Below, in pieces: positions 17,418 through 26,116 of a stretch of 64,000 nucleotides of DNA (within the stretch, counting starts at the first letter, position 1; each line of letters begins with the position of its first letter). Source of the DNA: Gammaproteobacteria bacterium (GTDB lineage: Bacteria; Pseudomonadota; Gammaproteobacteria; SURF-13); assembly GCA_030680605.1 (NCBI GenBank), contig JAUXUQ010000021.1, positions 25,732-89,731 of the forward strand. Direction: 5' to 3'. The notes under the pieces were generated by a model. That model was not told where the DNA came from. It was given only the letters and a program-made list of their open reading frames with translations, and ran no database searches. The position numbers were made by a program, and so were the translations under genes.

Positions 17418-17806
17418 CGCAGCTCCACGGTCTTGTCGAAACGCACCACAAAGTCGAGGTTCCCCACCAGATTACCACGTATCTCATATTTGACGCCGAG
17501 CAGAAAACCGCCGTTGTTGCCCGGCTTGATTTCGATATTCGCCGGCTTGACGTGGTCGACATTATCCACATCCAGGCGCTTGACCAGCATGTCGATGATT
17601 TCGCTCCGGCGCTTCTCGCCTATGTCCGCCTGAGTGCTGAGTGAATCCATGGCAAACGCGACCTTGAAGTTTTCCATATACGCCGGATACAACCTGAGCG
17701 CCACCAGTGTAACGATACCGATCAGCGCAAGAATAAAGAGAAATCCGATCGCCGATATACCATCCTGTTTATTGCTGTTATACATGGCCCCCCCTATGAC
17801 TTGCAT
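17414..17806 (-). CDS. DUF4845 single-pass membrane protein
   Basis: 130-residue protein of the DUF4845 family, found between lepB and rnc in many Gammaproteobacteria. One N-terminal membrane helix (about 16-38, IGFLFILALIGIVTLVALRL) is followed by a periplasmic domain predicted to mix helix and strand. Function unknown. Its conserved position points to a link with signal peptidase or membrane biogenesis, but that is only context. It starts 17 bp after the lepB stop. Confidence 0.85.
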   Translation of the reverse strand: MQVIGGAMYNSNKQDGISAIGFLFILALIGIVTLVALRLYPAYMENFKVAFAMDSLSTQADIGEKRRSEIIDMLVKRLDVDNVDHVKPANIEIKPGNNGGFLLGVKYEIRGNLVGNLDFVVRFDKTVELR

Positions 17807-17823
17807 GACTCAAGTATTGGATA

Positions 17824-18645
17824 TTACTGGATGCTGGCCCCGATACGCCGCCATGATACACCACCATTCGAGCCGTCCCAATTCATCCAGATCATGAAGG
17901 CCTTGCCCACCAAATTCTGTTCCGGCACGGTGCCCCAGTAGCGGCTGTCATTGCTGTTGTCACGGTTATCCCCCATGACAAAATACTGTCCCGCCGGTAC
18001 CGTGAACTCACCCTCCACCGAGGGCTGGCCCGGGCGCACCAGAATCGGGTGCCCCTTGCCGCCCAGAGTCTCCTGTAGCAGATTCGCCCCGGTCATACTG
18101 CTACCGGCACCCACGCCGGTGTAAATACCCATGGAGTCCTGCGCCATCAACTGTCCATTCACACGCAGGGTCTTGTTGTAATAGGCAACATGATCGCCCG
18201 GCACACCCACCACTCGCTTGATATAATCGACCGAGGTGTCAAGCGGGTAGCGGAACACTATGACGTCGCCGCGCTGCGGTGCGTTCATCTCGATGACTTT
18301 CTTGTCTATTACCGGCAACCGGATGCCGTAGGTAAACTTGTTCACCAGAATAAAGTCGCCGGTAAGCAGCGTCGGCATCATTGAGTTTGAAGGTATGCGG
18401 AATGGCTCGACCAGAAACGAACGCAGCAACAGTACAGCCAGAAATACCGGAAAGAATGAGCGCGCATACTCCACCAGTACCGGGCCACGCTTGAGCCGCT
18501 CGATCTCTGACTGCGCAGCGCCACCCGCCTGCAACTGTGTCAATGCTACACGCCGCCGGGGGGCAAACAGCACTGCGTCAATCACCCAGATCACGCCACT
18601 CACGACCACTGCCGCCAGCAGCACTGCTGCAAAATCAACGTTCAT
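17824..18645 (-). CDS. lepB: Signal peptidase I
   Basis: 273-residue inner-membrane protease that cleaves Sec and Tat signal peptides. Two N-terminal helices, then the catalytic Ser in [13 protein letters not shown], the Lys in [12 protein letters not shown], and the later box [14 protein letters not shown]. It begins at an ATGA overlap with the lepA stop, so it is coupled to LepA. Confidence 0.96.
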   Translation of the reverse strand: MNVDFAAVLLAAVVVSGVIWVIDAVLFAPRRRVALTQLQAGGAAQSEIERLKRGPVLVEYARSFFPVFLAVLLLRSFLVEPFRIPSNSMMPTLLTGDFILVNKFTYGIRLPVIDKKVIEMNAPQRGDVIVFRYPLDTSVDYIKRVVGVPGDHVAYYNKTLRVNGQLMAQDSMGIYTGVGAGSSMTGANLLQETLGGKGHPILVRPGQPSVEGEFTVPAGQYFVMGDNRDNSNDSRYWGTVPEQNLVGKAFMIWMNWDGSNGGVSWRRIGASIQ

Positions 18646-20444
18646 TTGCCACCTGTCTTGAGCACTGCCAGAAATGCCTCCTGCGGGATTTCCACCCTGC
18701 CTACCTGCTTCATGCGTTTTTTCCCCGCCTTCTGTTTCTCAAGCAGTTTGCGCTTGCGCGTGATGTCGCCACCATAGCATTTTGCGATTACGTTCTTGCG
18801 CATCGCCTTGACGGTCTGGCGCGCAATCACGTGGGCACCGATGGCGGCCTGGATGGCCACATCGAACATCTGGCGCGGAATAATATCCTTCATCCGCTCT
18901 ACCAGATCCCGCCCCCGCATTTGGCTGCGCTCGCGGTGCACGATAAGCGACAGCGCGTCCACCCGCTCGCCGTTGATGAGGATATCGAGCCGCGTCAGGT
19001 CAGCGGCCTGAAAGCGGTCGAAGTGGTAACTGAACGAGGCATAGCCACGGCTCACCGATTTCAGTCGGTCAAAAAAATCGATCACCACCTCGTTCATCGG
19101 CAGATCGTAGGTCAATGATGCCTGCTTGCCATGAAATTGCAGATTCTTCTGTACACCACGCTTCTCCATGCACAGGCCGATTACATCTCCCAGATACTGC
19201 TGCGGCACGAAAATATCAGCGTGAATGATTGGCTCACGCATCTCGGCAATATGATTTTGCAGCGGCAATTTGGAGGGATTGTCTACCCGCAACACCTCAC
19301 CCTGGGTTGTCAACACTTCGTACACCACGGTAGGCGCCGTGCCGATGAGATTGAGTTGGTATTCCCGCTCCAGCCGCTCCTGCACGATCTCCATGTGCAG
19401 CAGGCCGAGAAAGCCGCAGCGAAAACCAAAACCCAGCGCCTGCGAGGTCTCCGGCTCATAGTTCAGCGAGGCGTCGTTCAGCTTCAGCTTGCCCAGCGCC
19501 TCGCGTAGATCCACATAATCCTCCGGGTCGACCGGGAACAGGCCCGCGAACACCTGGGGTTGTACCGCCTTGAAACCTGCGAGCTCCTTCAGGGCCGGAT
19601 TGTCCACGTGCGTCAGCGTGTCACCCACCGGCGCACCATTCACGTCCTTGATGCCGGCGATCACATAACCCACCTCGCCCGCCTGCAGCCCCTCTGTCTC
19701 CTTGCGTTTAGGTTTGAAGACACCCACCTTCTCCACCTGAAACGCGCGCCCGGTTGACATCACCCTGATCTTGTCCTTGGGCGTGATGCGTCCCTGCATC
19801 ACCCGCACCAGCGAGATGACGCCGACAAAATTGTCAAACCAGGAGTCAATAATAAGCGCCTGTAACGGCGCATCGGCATCGCCATCGGGAGCAGGCACCA
19901 GCTGAATCAACTGCTCCAGCACCTCTCTGACACCGAGACCGGTCTTGGCGCTCACACGCAACGCATCCTCGGCCTCGATGCCTATGATTTCCTCGATTTC
20001 GCTGATCACCCGTTCAGGTTCCGCCGTAGGCAGATCGACCTTGTTCAGCACGGGCACAACCGTCACTCCCTGCTCGAGCGCGGTATAGCAGTTGGCCACG
20101 CTCTGCGCACCCACCCCCTGCGCCGCATCCACCACCAGCAGCGCGCCCTCGCATGCCGCAAGCGAGCGAGATACCTCATAGGAAAAATCGACGTGGCCGG
20201 GTGTATCAATCAGATTTAACAGGTAGGTCTCGCCATTGTCGGCCTTGTAATTAAGTGACACGCACTGCGCCTTGATGGTGATACCGCGCTCGCGCTCGAT
20301 ATCCATGGAATCCAGCACCTGCGCCGACATCTCACGCGCCGTCAGGCCACCACAGAGTTCTATGAAGCGATCCGCAAGCGTGGATTTGCCATGGTCGATG
20401 TGAGCAATAATGGAAAAATTACGGATATGCGAGATAGCGACCAC
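18642..20444 (-). CDS. lepA: Elongation factor 4 (LepA)
   Basis: 600-residue ribosome-associated GTPase. G1 [13 protein letters not shown] near residue 14, the switch [16 protein letters not shown], domain II, two EF-G-like domains, and the characteristic C-terminal domain with [24 protein letters not shown]. Full length. It leads the long minus-strand operon; the 317 bp upstream should carry its promoter. Confidence 0.97.
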   Translation of the reverse strand: MVAISHIRNFSIIAHIDHGKSTLADRFIELCGGLTAREMSAQVLDSMDIERERGITIKAQCVSLNYKADNGETYLLNLIDTPGHVDFSYEVSRSLAACEGALLVVDAAQGVGAQSVANCYTALEQGVTVVPVLNKVDLPTAEPERVISEIEEIIGIEAEDALRVSAKTGLGVREVLEQLIQLVPAPDGDADAPLQALIIDSWFDNFVGVISLVRVMQGRITPKDKIRVMSTGRAFQVEKVGVFKPKRKETEGLQAGEVGYVIAGIKDVNGAPVGDTLTHVDNPALKELAGFKAVQPQVFAGLFPVDPEDYVDLREALGKLKLNDASLNYEPETSQALGFGFRCGFLGLLHMEIVQERLEREYQLNLIGTAPTVVYEVLTTQGEVLRVDNPSKLPLQNHIAEMREPIIHADIFVPQQYLGDVIGLCMEKRGVQKNLQFHGKQASLTYDLPMNEVVIDFFDRLKSVSRGYASFSYHFDRFQAADLTRLDILINGERVDALSLIVHRERSQMRGRDLVERMKDIIPRQMFDVAIQAAIGAHVIARQTVKAMRKNVIAKCYGGDITRKRKLLEKQKAGKKRMKQVGRVEIPQEAFLAVLKTGGK

Positions 20445-20761
20445 AGTCCAAACCCTTGTTGCAATGGGAAATTATACCTTAAACCACCCTTGACGGCGCG
20501 GGAAATCAGCTTGATTTCATGGCGTGTGGCCCTGTTGCGCCTGACAGACCGCCCTATATGCGTGCTGCTCCTGAGGCGTACCCCTACAATAATTGAAAAG
20601 CCCGTAGAGGGTGCAATAAGCAGGGCGCACACCCTTATAGCCGCCAAGACACATGCGGCGCAATGCCCTCTGGTTATTGCGCCCTACCGGGCTGACAAGA
20701 CGTTAGCCCGGATAGCATGACGTGAGACCGGAATGTTATGCCCCATATGACACCAGCCACA
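20445..20761. other. Intergenic region between lepA and the MacB-type permease gene
   Basis: 317 bp without a gene. The left part is the presumed leader of lepA. The middle holds two copies of a palindromic repeat described separately. I see no clear Rho-independent terminator for the permease gene, whose 3' end is at the right side. Confidence 0.5.
20604..20687. repeat. Two copies of a GTAGGG(C/T)GCAATA palindromic repeat
   Basis: The first is a degenerate copy (GTAGAGGGTGCAATAAGC...). The second has stem GGCGCAAT (20657-20664) and ATTGCGCC (20676-20683), followed by CTAC. The same family gives a near-perfect hairpin at 36311-36345. Confidence 0.6.
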
Positions 20762-21982
20762 TTACTGGTATCGCAGCGCGTCAATGGGTTTCAGGCGGGC
20801 GGCCTTGTTGGCGGGATAAAAACCGAAGAAGACGCCCACGCCGGCGGCGGCGAGGAAGGCCATCAGCACGGAGCCCAAGGTGATGACCACGGCGGCCCCG
20901 GTGATTTTGTTGACCAGCGTCGCACCACCGATGCCCAGCACCACGCCCACCAGACAGCCCACGACGGAAATGATGATGGCCTCGAGCAGGAACTGCAGCA
21001 GGATGTCGCGCTGGCGTGCGCCGACGGCCATGCGGATACCGATCTCGCGGGTGCGCTCGGTGACGGACACCAGCATGATGTTCATGATGCCGATGCCGCC
21101 GACGACGAGTGAGATGGAGGCGATCGCGCCCAGCATGAGCGCCATGATGCGGGCGGTTTCCGCCGCGGTGTTGGCAACCGCAGTGAGATTTCTCACGGTG
21201 AAATCGCTGTCCGCGCTTTCCTGCAGACGGTGGCGCTGGCGCAGCAACTGGTTGATGGCGCGCTCCGTGCCCGCCATGGTCTCCGGCGCAGTGGCCTGCA
21301 CCATGATGAAGCGTACGGTGCCATGAAACTGGGTACCGAAAAGTTTTCGTTGCGCGGTGGTCACCGGAACGAGAATGGTATCGTCCTGGTCGCGTCCGTC
21401 CAGGCTCTGTCCCTTCGCCGCGAGCAGCCCGATGACGAGGTACGGGCTCTGCTTGATGCGTATCGTCTTGCCGACCGGCTCCTCTTCGCCAAACAGATTC
21501 CTGGCGACGGTCTGCCCGATCAGCGCCACGCGCGTGGCCGAGCGCACGTCGGAGTCGGTGAAGGGATATCCGGCGGCGAGGCGCCAGGCGCGCACCTCCA
21601 GATAACCCGGTGTCGTGCCGATCACCTGCGTACCCCAGTTGTTTTGCCCGTACACGACCTGCGCGCCACCAGACACGGTGGGCGCGACCGCCGCGATGGT
21701 GGGCAGTTCTGCGATGGCCTGCGCATCACCCAGGGTCAGGGTGGGCGAGGCGCCGCTGCCCAGCCGCACGCCGCCCGCGGTCGTGGAGCCCGACAGGATG
21801 ATGAACAGGTTGCTGCCCATCGAGGCGATGGACTGATCGACTTGAAACTGCGCGCCGCGGCCGATGGCCAGCATGAGAATCACTGCGCCGACGCCGATCA
21901 CCATGCCGAGCATGGTGAGAAACGTGCGCAGCCGGTTCGCGCCCATCGCATGCCACGCCTCGGCCAGCATCGGGCCGATCAT
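20762..21982 (-). CDS. MacB-type ABC transporter permease
   Basis: 406-residue inner-membrane subunit. One N-terminal helix (after MGANRLRTFLTMLGMVIGVGA), a large periplasmic MacB_PCD domain (about 40-240) and three C-terminal FtsX-type helices, ending in the EIGIRMAVGARQRDILLQFL coupling segment and a final helix. The nucleotide-binding domain is encoded separately just upstream, unlike fused E. coli MacB. Start overlaps the ATPase stop. With the MFP and TolC genes it forms a tripartite exporter; the substrate (macrolide, lipopeptide, siderophore or other) cannot be told. Confidence 0.92.
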   Translation of the reverse strand: MIGPMLAEAWHAMGANRLRTFLTMLGMVIGVGAVILMLAIGRGAQFQVDQSIASMGSNLFIILSGSTTAGGVRLGSGASPTLTLGDAQAIAELPTIAAVAPTVSGGAQVVYGQNNWGTQVIGTTPGYLEVRAWRLAAGYPFTDSDVRSATRVALIGQTVARNLFGEEEPVGKTIRIKQSPYLVIGLLAAKGQSLDGRDQDDTILVPVTTAQRKLFGTQFHGTVRFIMVQATAPETMAGTERAINQLLRQRHRLQESADSDFTVRNLTAVANTAAETARIMALMLGAIASISLVVGGIGIMNIMLVSVTERTREIGIRMAVGARQRDILLQFLLEAIIISVVGCLVGVVLGIGGATLVNKITGAAVVITLGSVLMAFLAAAGVGVFFGFYPANKAARLKPIDALRYQ

Positions 21983-22695
21983 GCAGGCGCCTCTTCAAGA
22001 TGGGTCACGGCGCCGTCATGCACCACGCGGCCGTCAACAAACCGCACCAGACGTTTGGCATAGGCCGCGATGTCGTGTTCGTGGGTGACCAGCACGATGG
22101 TGATGCCGTTCTCTTTGTTGAGCCGCGTGAAGAGACTCATGATCTCGCGGCCGGTCGTCGTGTCGAGATTTCCGGTCGGCTCGTCCGCCAGGATGAGCTG
22201 CGGACGGTTAACCAGTGCGCGGGCAATCGCCGCGCGCTGCTGCTGCCCGCCGGAAATCTGGTTGGACATGGAATTCCCGTAGCCCTTCAGGCCTACTTTT
22301 TCAAGCATCTCAAGGGCCGGCGCAGTCTGCGCGGTTTTCGTGACGCCACGGTAGACCAGCGGCAGCGCCACGTTATCTTCCAGGTTGGCGCGCGGCAGCA
22401 GGTTGAAACCCTGGAACACGAAGCCGATCACCTCATTCCTGAGATGCGCCAACTGGTCGGCGTCCAGCGTGCCGACGTCCTGGCCGTTGAGCACATAGCT
22501 GCCGCTGGTGGGGACATCCAGGCATCCGAGGATGTTCATGAAGGTGGACTTGCCCGATCCGGACGGGCCCATCACGGCGACAAATTCGCCGGGGGCAATG
22601 GTGAGGCTGACGTCTTTGAGCACCGGCACGGCGCCCGCTGCGGTCTCATACTGCTTGCACAGCCTTGCTACACGGATAACGGGTTCGCTTCCCAT
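21979..22695 (-). CDS. MacB/LolD-type ABC transporter ATP-binding protein
   Basis: 238-residue ATPase. Walker A GPSGSGKST, Q-loop FQGFNLLPRANLEDN, signature ISGGQQQR, Walker B LILADEPTGNLD and the switch His in LVTHEHD. The family energises periplasmic transport by the MacB-type permease encoded next. Its start overlaps the end of the adaptor gene. Confidence 0.95.
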   Translation of the reverse strand: MGSEPVIRVARLCKQYETAAGAVPVLKDVSLTIAPGEFVAVMGPSGSGKSTFMNILGCLDVPTSGSYVLNGQDVGTLDADQLAHLRNEVIGFVFQGFNLLPRANLEDNVALPLVYRGVTKTAQTAPALEMLEKVGLKGYGNSMSNQISGGQQQRAAIARALVNRPQLILADEPTGNLDTTTGREIMSLFTRLNKENGITIVLVTHEHDIAAYAKRLVRFVDGRVVHDGAVTHLEEAPA

Positions 22696-23870
22696 CAGAA
22701 CATGCGCATTCTGAAACTGCCCGTGCCCTGGTTGTCACCGCTGCTGAGTTGTGTATCTTCCATCACCACCTGGTCTCCGGTCTTGAGTGCACCGGAAAGC
22801 ACTTCGGTGGAGCGGTTGTCGGTGATGCCGATGGCGAGGGTGACGGGCTTGAGATGATTATTTTCCAGCACATAAACGGTGCCCGTGCCGGCTTCGCGCT
22901 TGTCGTCCTTGCCTTTGCGCCTCTCGCCCTTGGCAGCGGCGTCCTGCGGCTTGAAGCGCAGCGCCGCGTTCGGCACCAGCAGTACATTGTTGCGGCTCGC
23001 CACGATGATGTTGACGTAGGCGGTCATGCCCGGCAATAGTATCTGCTCCGGATTGTCCACCGCCACGACCACGTTATAGGTCACCACATTCTGCTCCGTG
23101 GTGGGATTGAGCCGCACCTGCCTGACGTTGCCGCCAAAAGTGCGGTCGGGAAAGGCATCCACCGTGAACTTCACCGCCTGCCCCTCCCTGATATTGCCGA
23201 TATCGGCTTCGGCAAAGCTGGAGTCGATCTGCATCTGGCGCAGGTCTTGCGCTATCTTGAACAGGGTGGGCGTCTGGAAGCTGGCCGCCACGGTCTGGCC
23301 GATGTCCACCTCGCGCGCTACCACTACTCCCGACACCGGCGAGCGGATGACATTGTAGCCCAGATTGGTGCGGTCTTTTTCAAGCTGCGCCTGTGCCAGC
23401 GCGCGCTGGGCGCGGGCCGATTGCAACGCCTGCACCGCCTGATCCAGCTCCTGTTTCGAGACATACTCCTGTGCGTACAGGCTGCGGCTTCTGGCTTCGT
23501 TCGCCAAGGCAAGATCGAGCGCGGCCTGCGCGTTGCGCACATTGGCCTCGCTCTGCTTCACTTGCGCCTGAAACAAGGCGTCGTCGAGCTCCATCAACAC
23601 CTGCCCCTGCTGCACCTGGTCGTTGAAATCGGCGTAGAGCTTCTTCACCGTGCCCGATACCTGCGTGCCAACGCTGACCAGCACGACGGGATTCAAGGTG
23701 CCATTGGCCGACACGGTCTGGGTGATGTCGCCCGACTCGACGGCCTCGGTTTTGTAGCGCTCCCCGCTGGCGGACGGTTGCAGTGTCTGCCACAGGTAAA
23801 ATCCGCCCGCCGCCGCCGCGAACAGCGCCAGCAGAGTCGGTTTGTTCCATTTGCCTTTTTGTGTCTGCAT
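22695..23870 (-). CDS. MacA-type periplasmic adaptor (membrane fusion protein)
   Basis: 391-residue adaptor bridging the inner-membrane ABC transporter and the outer-membrane channel. N-terminal anchor helix (about 9-27), biotinyl-lipoyl half-motifs, a coiled-coil hairpin around residues 100-165 (rich in Gln/Ala/Leu), and beta-barrel and membrane-proximal domains. A Lys/Arg-rich insert (KGERRKGKDDKREAG) at about 320 is unusual for MacA. It follows the TolC gene by 28 bp. Confidence 0.93.
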   Translation of the reverse strand: MQTQKGKWNKPTLLALFAAAAGGFYLWQTLQPSASGERYKTEAVESGDITQTVSANGTLNPVVLVSVGTQVSGTVKKLYADFNDQVQQGQVLMELDDALFQAQVKQSEANVRNAQAALDLALANEARSRSLYAQEYVSKQELDQAVQALQSARAQRALAQAQLEKDRTNLGYNVIRSPVSGVVVAREVDIGQTVAASFQTPTLFKIAQDLRQMQIDSSFAEADIGNIREGQAVKFTVDAFPDRTFGGNVRQVRLNPTTEQNVVTYNVVVAVDNPEQILLPGMTAYVNIIVASRNNVLLVPNAALRFKPQDAAAKGERRKGKDDKREAGTGTVYVLENNHLKPVTLAIGITDNRSTEVLSGALKTGDQVVMEDTQLSSGDNQGTGSFRMRMF

Positions 23871-23898
23871 TCGGTATGTGTTGCGTCGAGGAGTGCGG

Positions 23899-25344
23899 TT
23901 ATTGAACAGGCAGGGCGGCAGCGCCTACGCTGGCCAGCTCCAGTTGACCCATGGACTGCGCCAGCGTGGCCTTGGCGATATGCCAGTTATACAGGCTCTG
24001 GACGTTCTGCTGGCGCGCACTCGCCAGCGCGCTTTGTGCATTCAGCGCATCGAGAATATTGCCGACGCCTTCCTTGTAGCGGCCCAGCGCGACACGCTCC
24101 GACTGCGCCGCGCTCGCCAGCAAATCGGCGCTGGTTTGCAGCGCCCGGGTTTCGGTGATCAGATCCTGATACGCCCGCCATACGTCGAGGGCCACCTGCT
24201 GGCTCAGGCGGTCGCGCTGCGCCACGCGTGCTTCAACCTGGGCACGTGCGGACTGGGTGCGGTAGGTAGTGTTGTAGCCGGTAAACAGCGGAATGCTGAG
24301 CGTGATGCCCGCCGCGCTGCTGTTGAGCGGGTCGGCGCCGGACGCATCGGTGCGATTGAGATTGCTGCTGAACGAAAGGCTCGGCTTGCCGGACGCCTGC
24401 ACCACCGCGACGTTGGCCTCGGCGGCCTTGATTTGCGCCTCTGCTGCCGCGAGATCAGGCCGATGGCGGCGCGCGGTTTCGATCAGGCGGGCGACGTCGG
24501 CCTCGAACTGCACATCCGGTGCCTGCGCACGTGGCGGTGTAATGACCGGCGTGTGGTTTGCATCCAGCCCCATGACGTTGGCGAGCACGCCCTGCGCGTT
24601 GCTGGCGTTACCCTCGGCGCGCACCCGGTTCAGCGCTGCCTGTGAATAGGCGGTCTGCGCCTGCAACTTGTCCGCCGGCGTGGCGGCGCCCGCGCTGTAA
24701 CGCGCGGCGGCGGCATTAAAACTTTCCCGGCTCGACTGCTCCGCCTCGCGGGCCGAATTCACCGCGGCCTGGGTGGCAAACAGCTGGTAATAGGCCTGCA
24801 CGGCGGCGAGAAACACCGACTGCAGGGTGGCGTCTTGCGTGGCGTTGGTGGCGGCCAGCACCTGTTTGGCATTTTCCAGCGCGGCATCACGGCCACCGAA
24901 ATCGTACAACAAATAGGTGAGCGTCACACCGACGCTGTTCTGGGTGCTGGTCGTGTTGCCGGTGTCGTTGTGGCTGAGTGACCCGCTGGCGTCGATGGAT
25001 GGCAGAAAGGCCGACTCGCCGATACCGACCTGCGCCGCCTGCGCCCGGGCATTCGCCCATGCCTCGCGCGTCTGCGGGTTGTTGCACAGCGCCCGCTCGA
25101 CAACGTCTGGCAACGTCAGCGGCGCGCCGTTTGTCGCATCAAAGTTGCACGGCTGTATTACGTGAGGTGTATTGATGCTGGTGGCCGGGGAAGGAGCGGC
25201 AAGCACCTGGGTTGCAAAGGGGTCTTCTGCAGTGTCCGCCCGTGTGAACGCCGGGCCGGCCAGCAGCGCCACGGCGAGCACTGACCAGAACCAGTACGCC
25301 AGCCGCGCCTTCACGCGTTCGGCCTGCATGCCTGGTGTATGCAT
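23899..25344 (-). CDS. TolC-family outer-membrane efflux protein
   Basis: Outer-membrane channel of the exporter, about 481 residues from the start chosen here. A signal peptide ends near AGPAFTRA. Two OEP repeats follow, each with long Ala/Gln-rich helices (for example AQAAQVGIGESAFLPSIDAS and AEANVAVVQASGKPSLSF). The start at 25344 is preferred because the longer frame to 25416 would begin inside a strong hairpin and place 24 odd residues before the signal peptide; the next Met at 25329 is an alternative. First gene of the tolC-macA-macB-type operon. Confidence 0.9.
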   Translation of the reverse strand: MHTPGMQAERVKARLAYWFWSVLAVALLAGPAFTRADTAEDPFATQVLAAPSPATSINTPHVIQPCNFDATNGAPLTLPDVVERALCNNPQTREAWANARAQAAQVGIGESAFLPSIDASGSLSHNDTGNTTSTQNSVGVTLTYLLYDFGGRDAALENAKQVLAATNATQDATLQSVFLAAVQAYYQLFATQAAVNSAREAEQSSRESFNAAAARYSAGAATPADKLQAQTAYSQAALNRVRAEGNASNAQGVLANVMGLDANHTPVITPPRAQAPDVQFEADVARLIETARRHRPDLAAAEAQIKAAEANVAVVQASGKPSLSFSSNLNRTDASGADPLNSSAAGITLSIPLFTGYNTTYRTQSARAQVEARVAQRDRLSQQVALDVWRAYQDLITETRALQTSADLLASAAQSERVALGRYKEGVGNILDALNAQSALASARQQNVQSLYNWHIAKATLAQSMGQLELASVGAAALPVQ

Positions 25345-25397
25345 TGATCTGAAGACAGGCACCTGAAGAAATCGTCCATCTGAGTGTAGACAGCACC

Positions 25398-25434
25398 ATC
25401 CTCCCCCGTGCAGCACGGGGGAGGATTTATTTTT
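25398..25434 (+). terminator. Strong 13-bp hairpin with T tract between the cytochrome and TolC genes
   Basis: ATCCTCCCCCGTG (25398-25410), loop CAG, CACGGGGGAGGAT (25414-25426), then TTATTTTT. The stem is perfect and the T run is on the plus strand, yet both flanking genes are on the minus strand. On the minus strand the hairpin lies in the leader of the TolC gene without a following T run. Confidence 0.6.
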
Positions 25435-25473
25435 CCGGATTGGCCTGTTCCCTGACGATCAGGGCCCGCGGCA

Positions 25474-26010
25474 CTACGCCCTCGGCAGCGAGAGGATGAA
25501 GTCCACCAGTTTCTCGATGTCAGCGTCACTCACGCGCGGCGAGTAGGCCGGCATCACGCCCATCTGCCAGCGGCCCGAACCGCCTGAATGCACCCACTTG
25601 ATAAGACTGTCGCGTGCGCCAGCATCGCCTTTGTACTGCTTGCCGACCTCACTCCAGGCCGGGCCGACACGCTTCTGTTCCATATGGTGGCAGGCGAAAC
25701 AGCCGTTCTGTTTGCCGAGCGCGGTGCCTGCCGCCATGTCCAGCGCTGCACCTGCTGACGCCGGGGCAGGCTCAGATGGTGCCGCAGAGGGTTCCGGAAC
25801 CGACGTTGCCACTGCTGCCTCAGGCGCGAGAACTGGCTCTGGCTCTGGCTCTGGCGCAGGCGCAGGCGCCGTCATCGTAACAGGCGCGGGGGGGGCCGGG
25901 GTTGCGGGTGCCTCTCCTTGCTGCGTCGGTGTAATCGTGGTCGATTCCTCTTTGCCACACCCGCCCAGCGCCAATGCCAATACACCGAACATAAGAATGA
26001 TTCGCGTCAT
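25474..26010 (-). CDS. Lipoprotein cytochrome c, class I
   Basis: 178-residue c-type cytochrome. Start at 26010 is chosen for its GGGAGG ribosome-binding site; the product then begins with a lipoprotein signal (MTRIILMFGVLALALGGC, lipobox Cys18). A long Ala/Pro/Glu-rich linker (about 25-90) leads to a single heme domain with CFACH (CXXCH) and the distal Met in MPAYSPRVSD. It is likely anchored to a membrane facing the periplasm and acts as an electron carrier; partner unknown. Confidence 0.9.
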   Translation of the reverse strand: MTRIILMFGVLALALGGCGKEESTTITPTQQGEAPATPAPPAPVTMTAPAPAPEPEPEPVLAPEAAVATSVPEPSAAPSEPAPASAGAALDMAAGTALGKQNGCFACHHMEQKRVGPAWSEVGKQYKGDAGARDSLIKWVHSGGSGRWQMGVMPAYSPRVSDADIEKLVDFILSLPRA

Positions 26011-26116
26011 ACCCAACCTCCCTTCTTCAAGGAACAAAATACTAAATAGCCCAAACGTATCGCCACGCGCCCGAATACCGGCGGATGCAAAATTCTAACA
26101 GATTTGGCCTGTAGCT

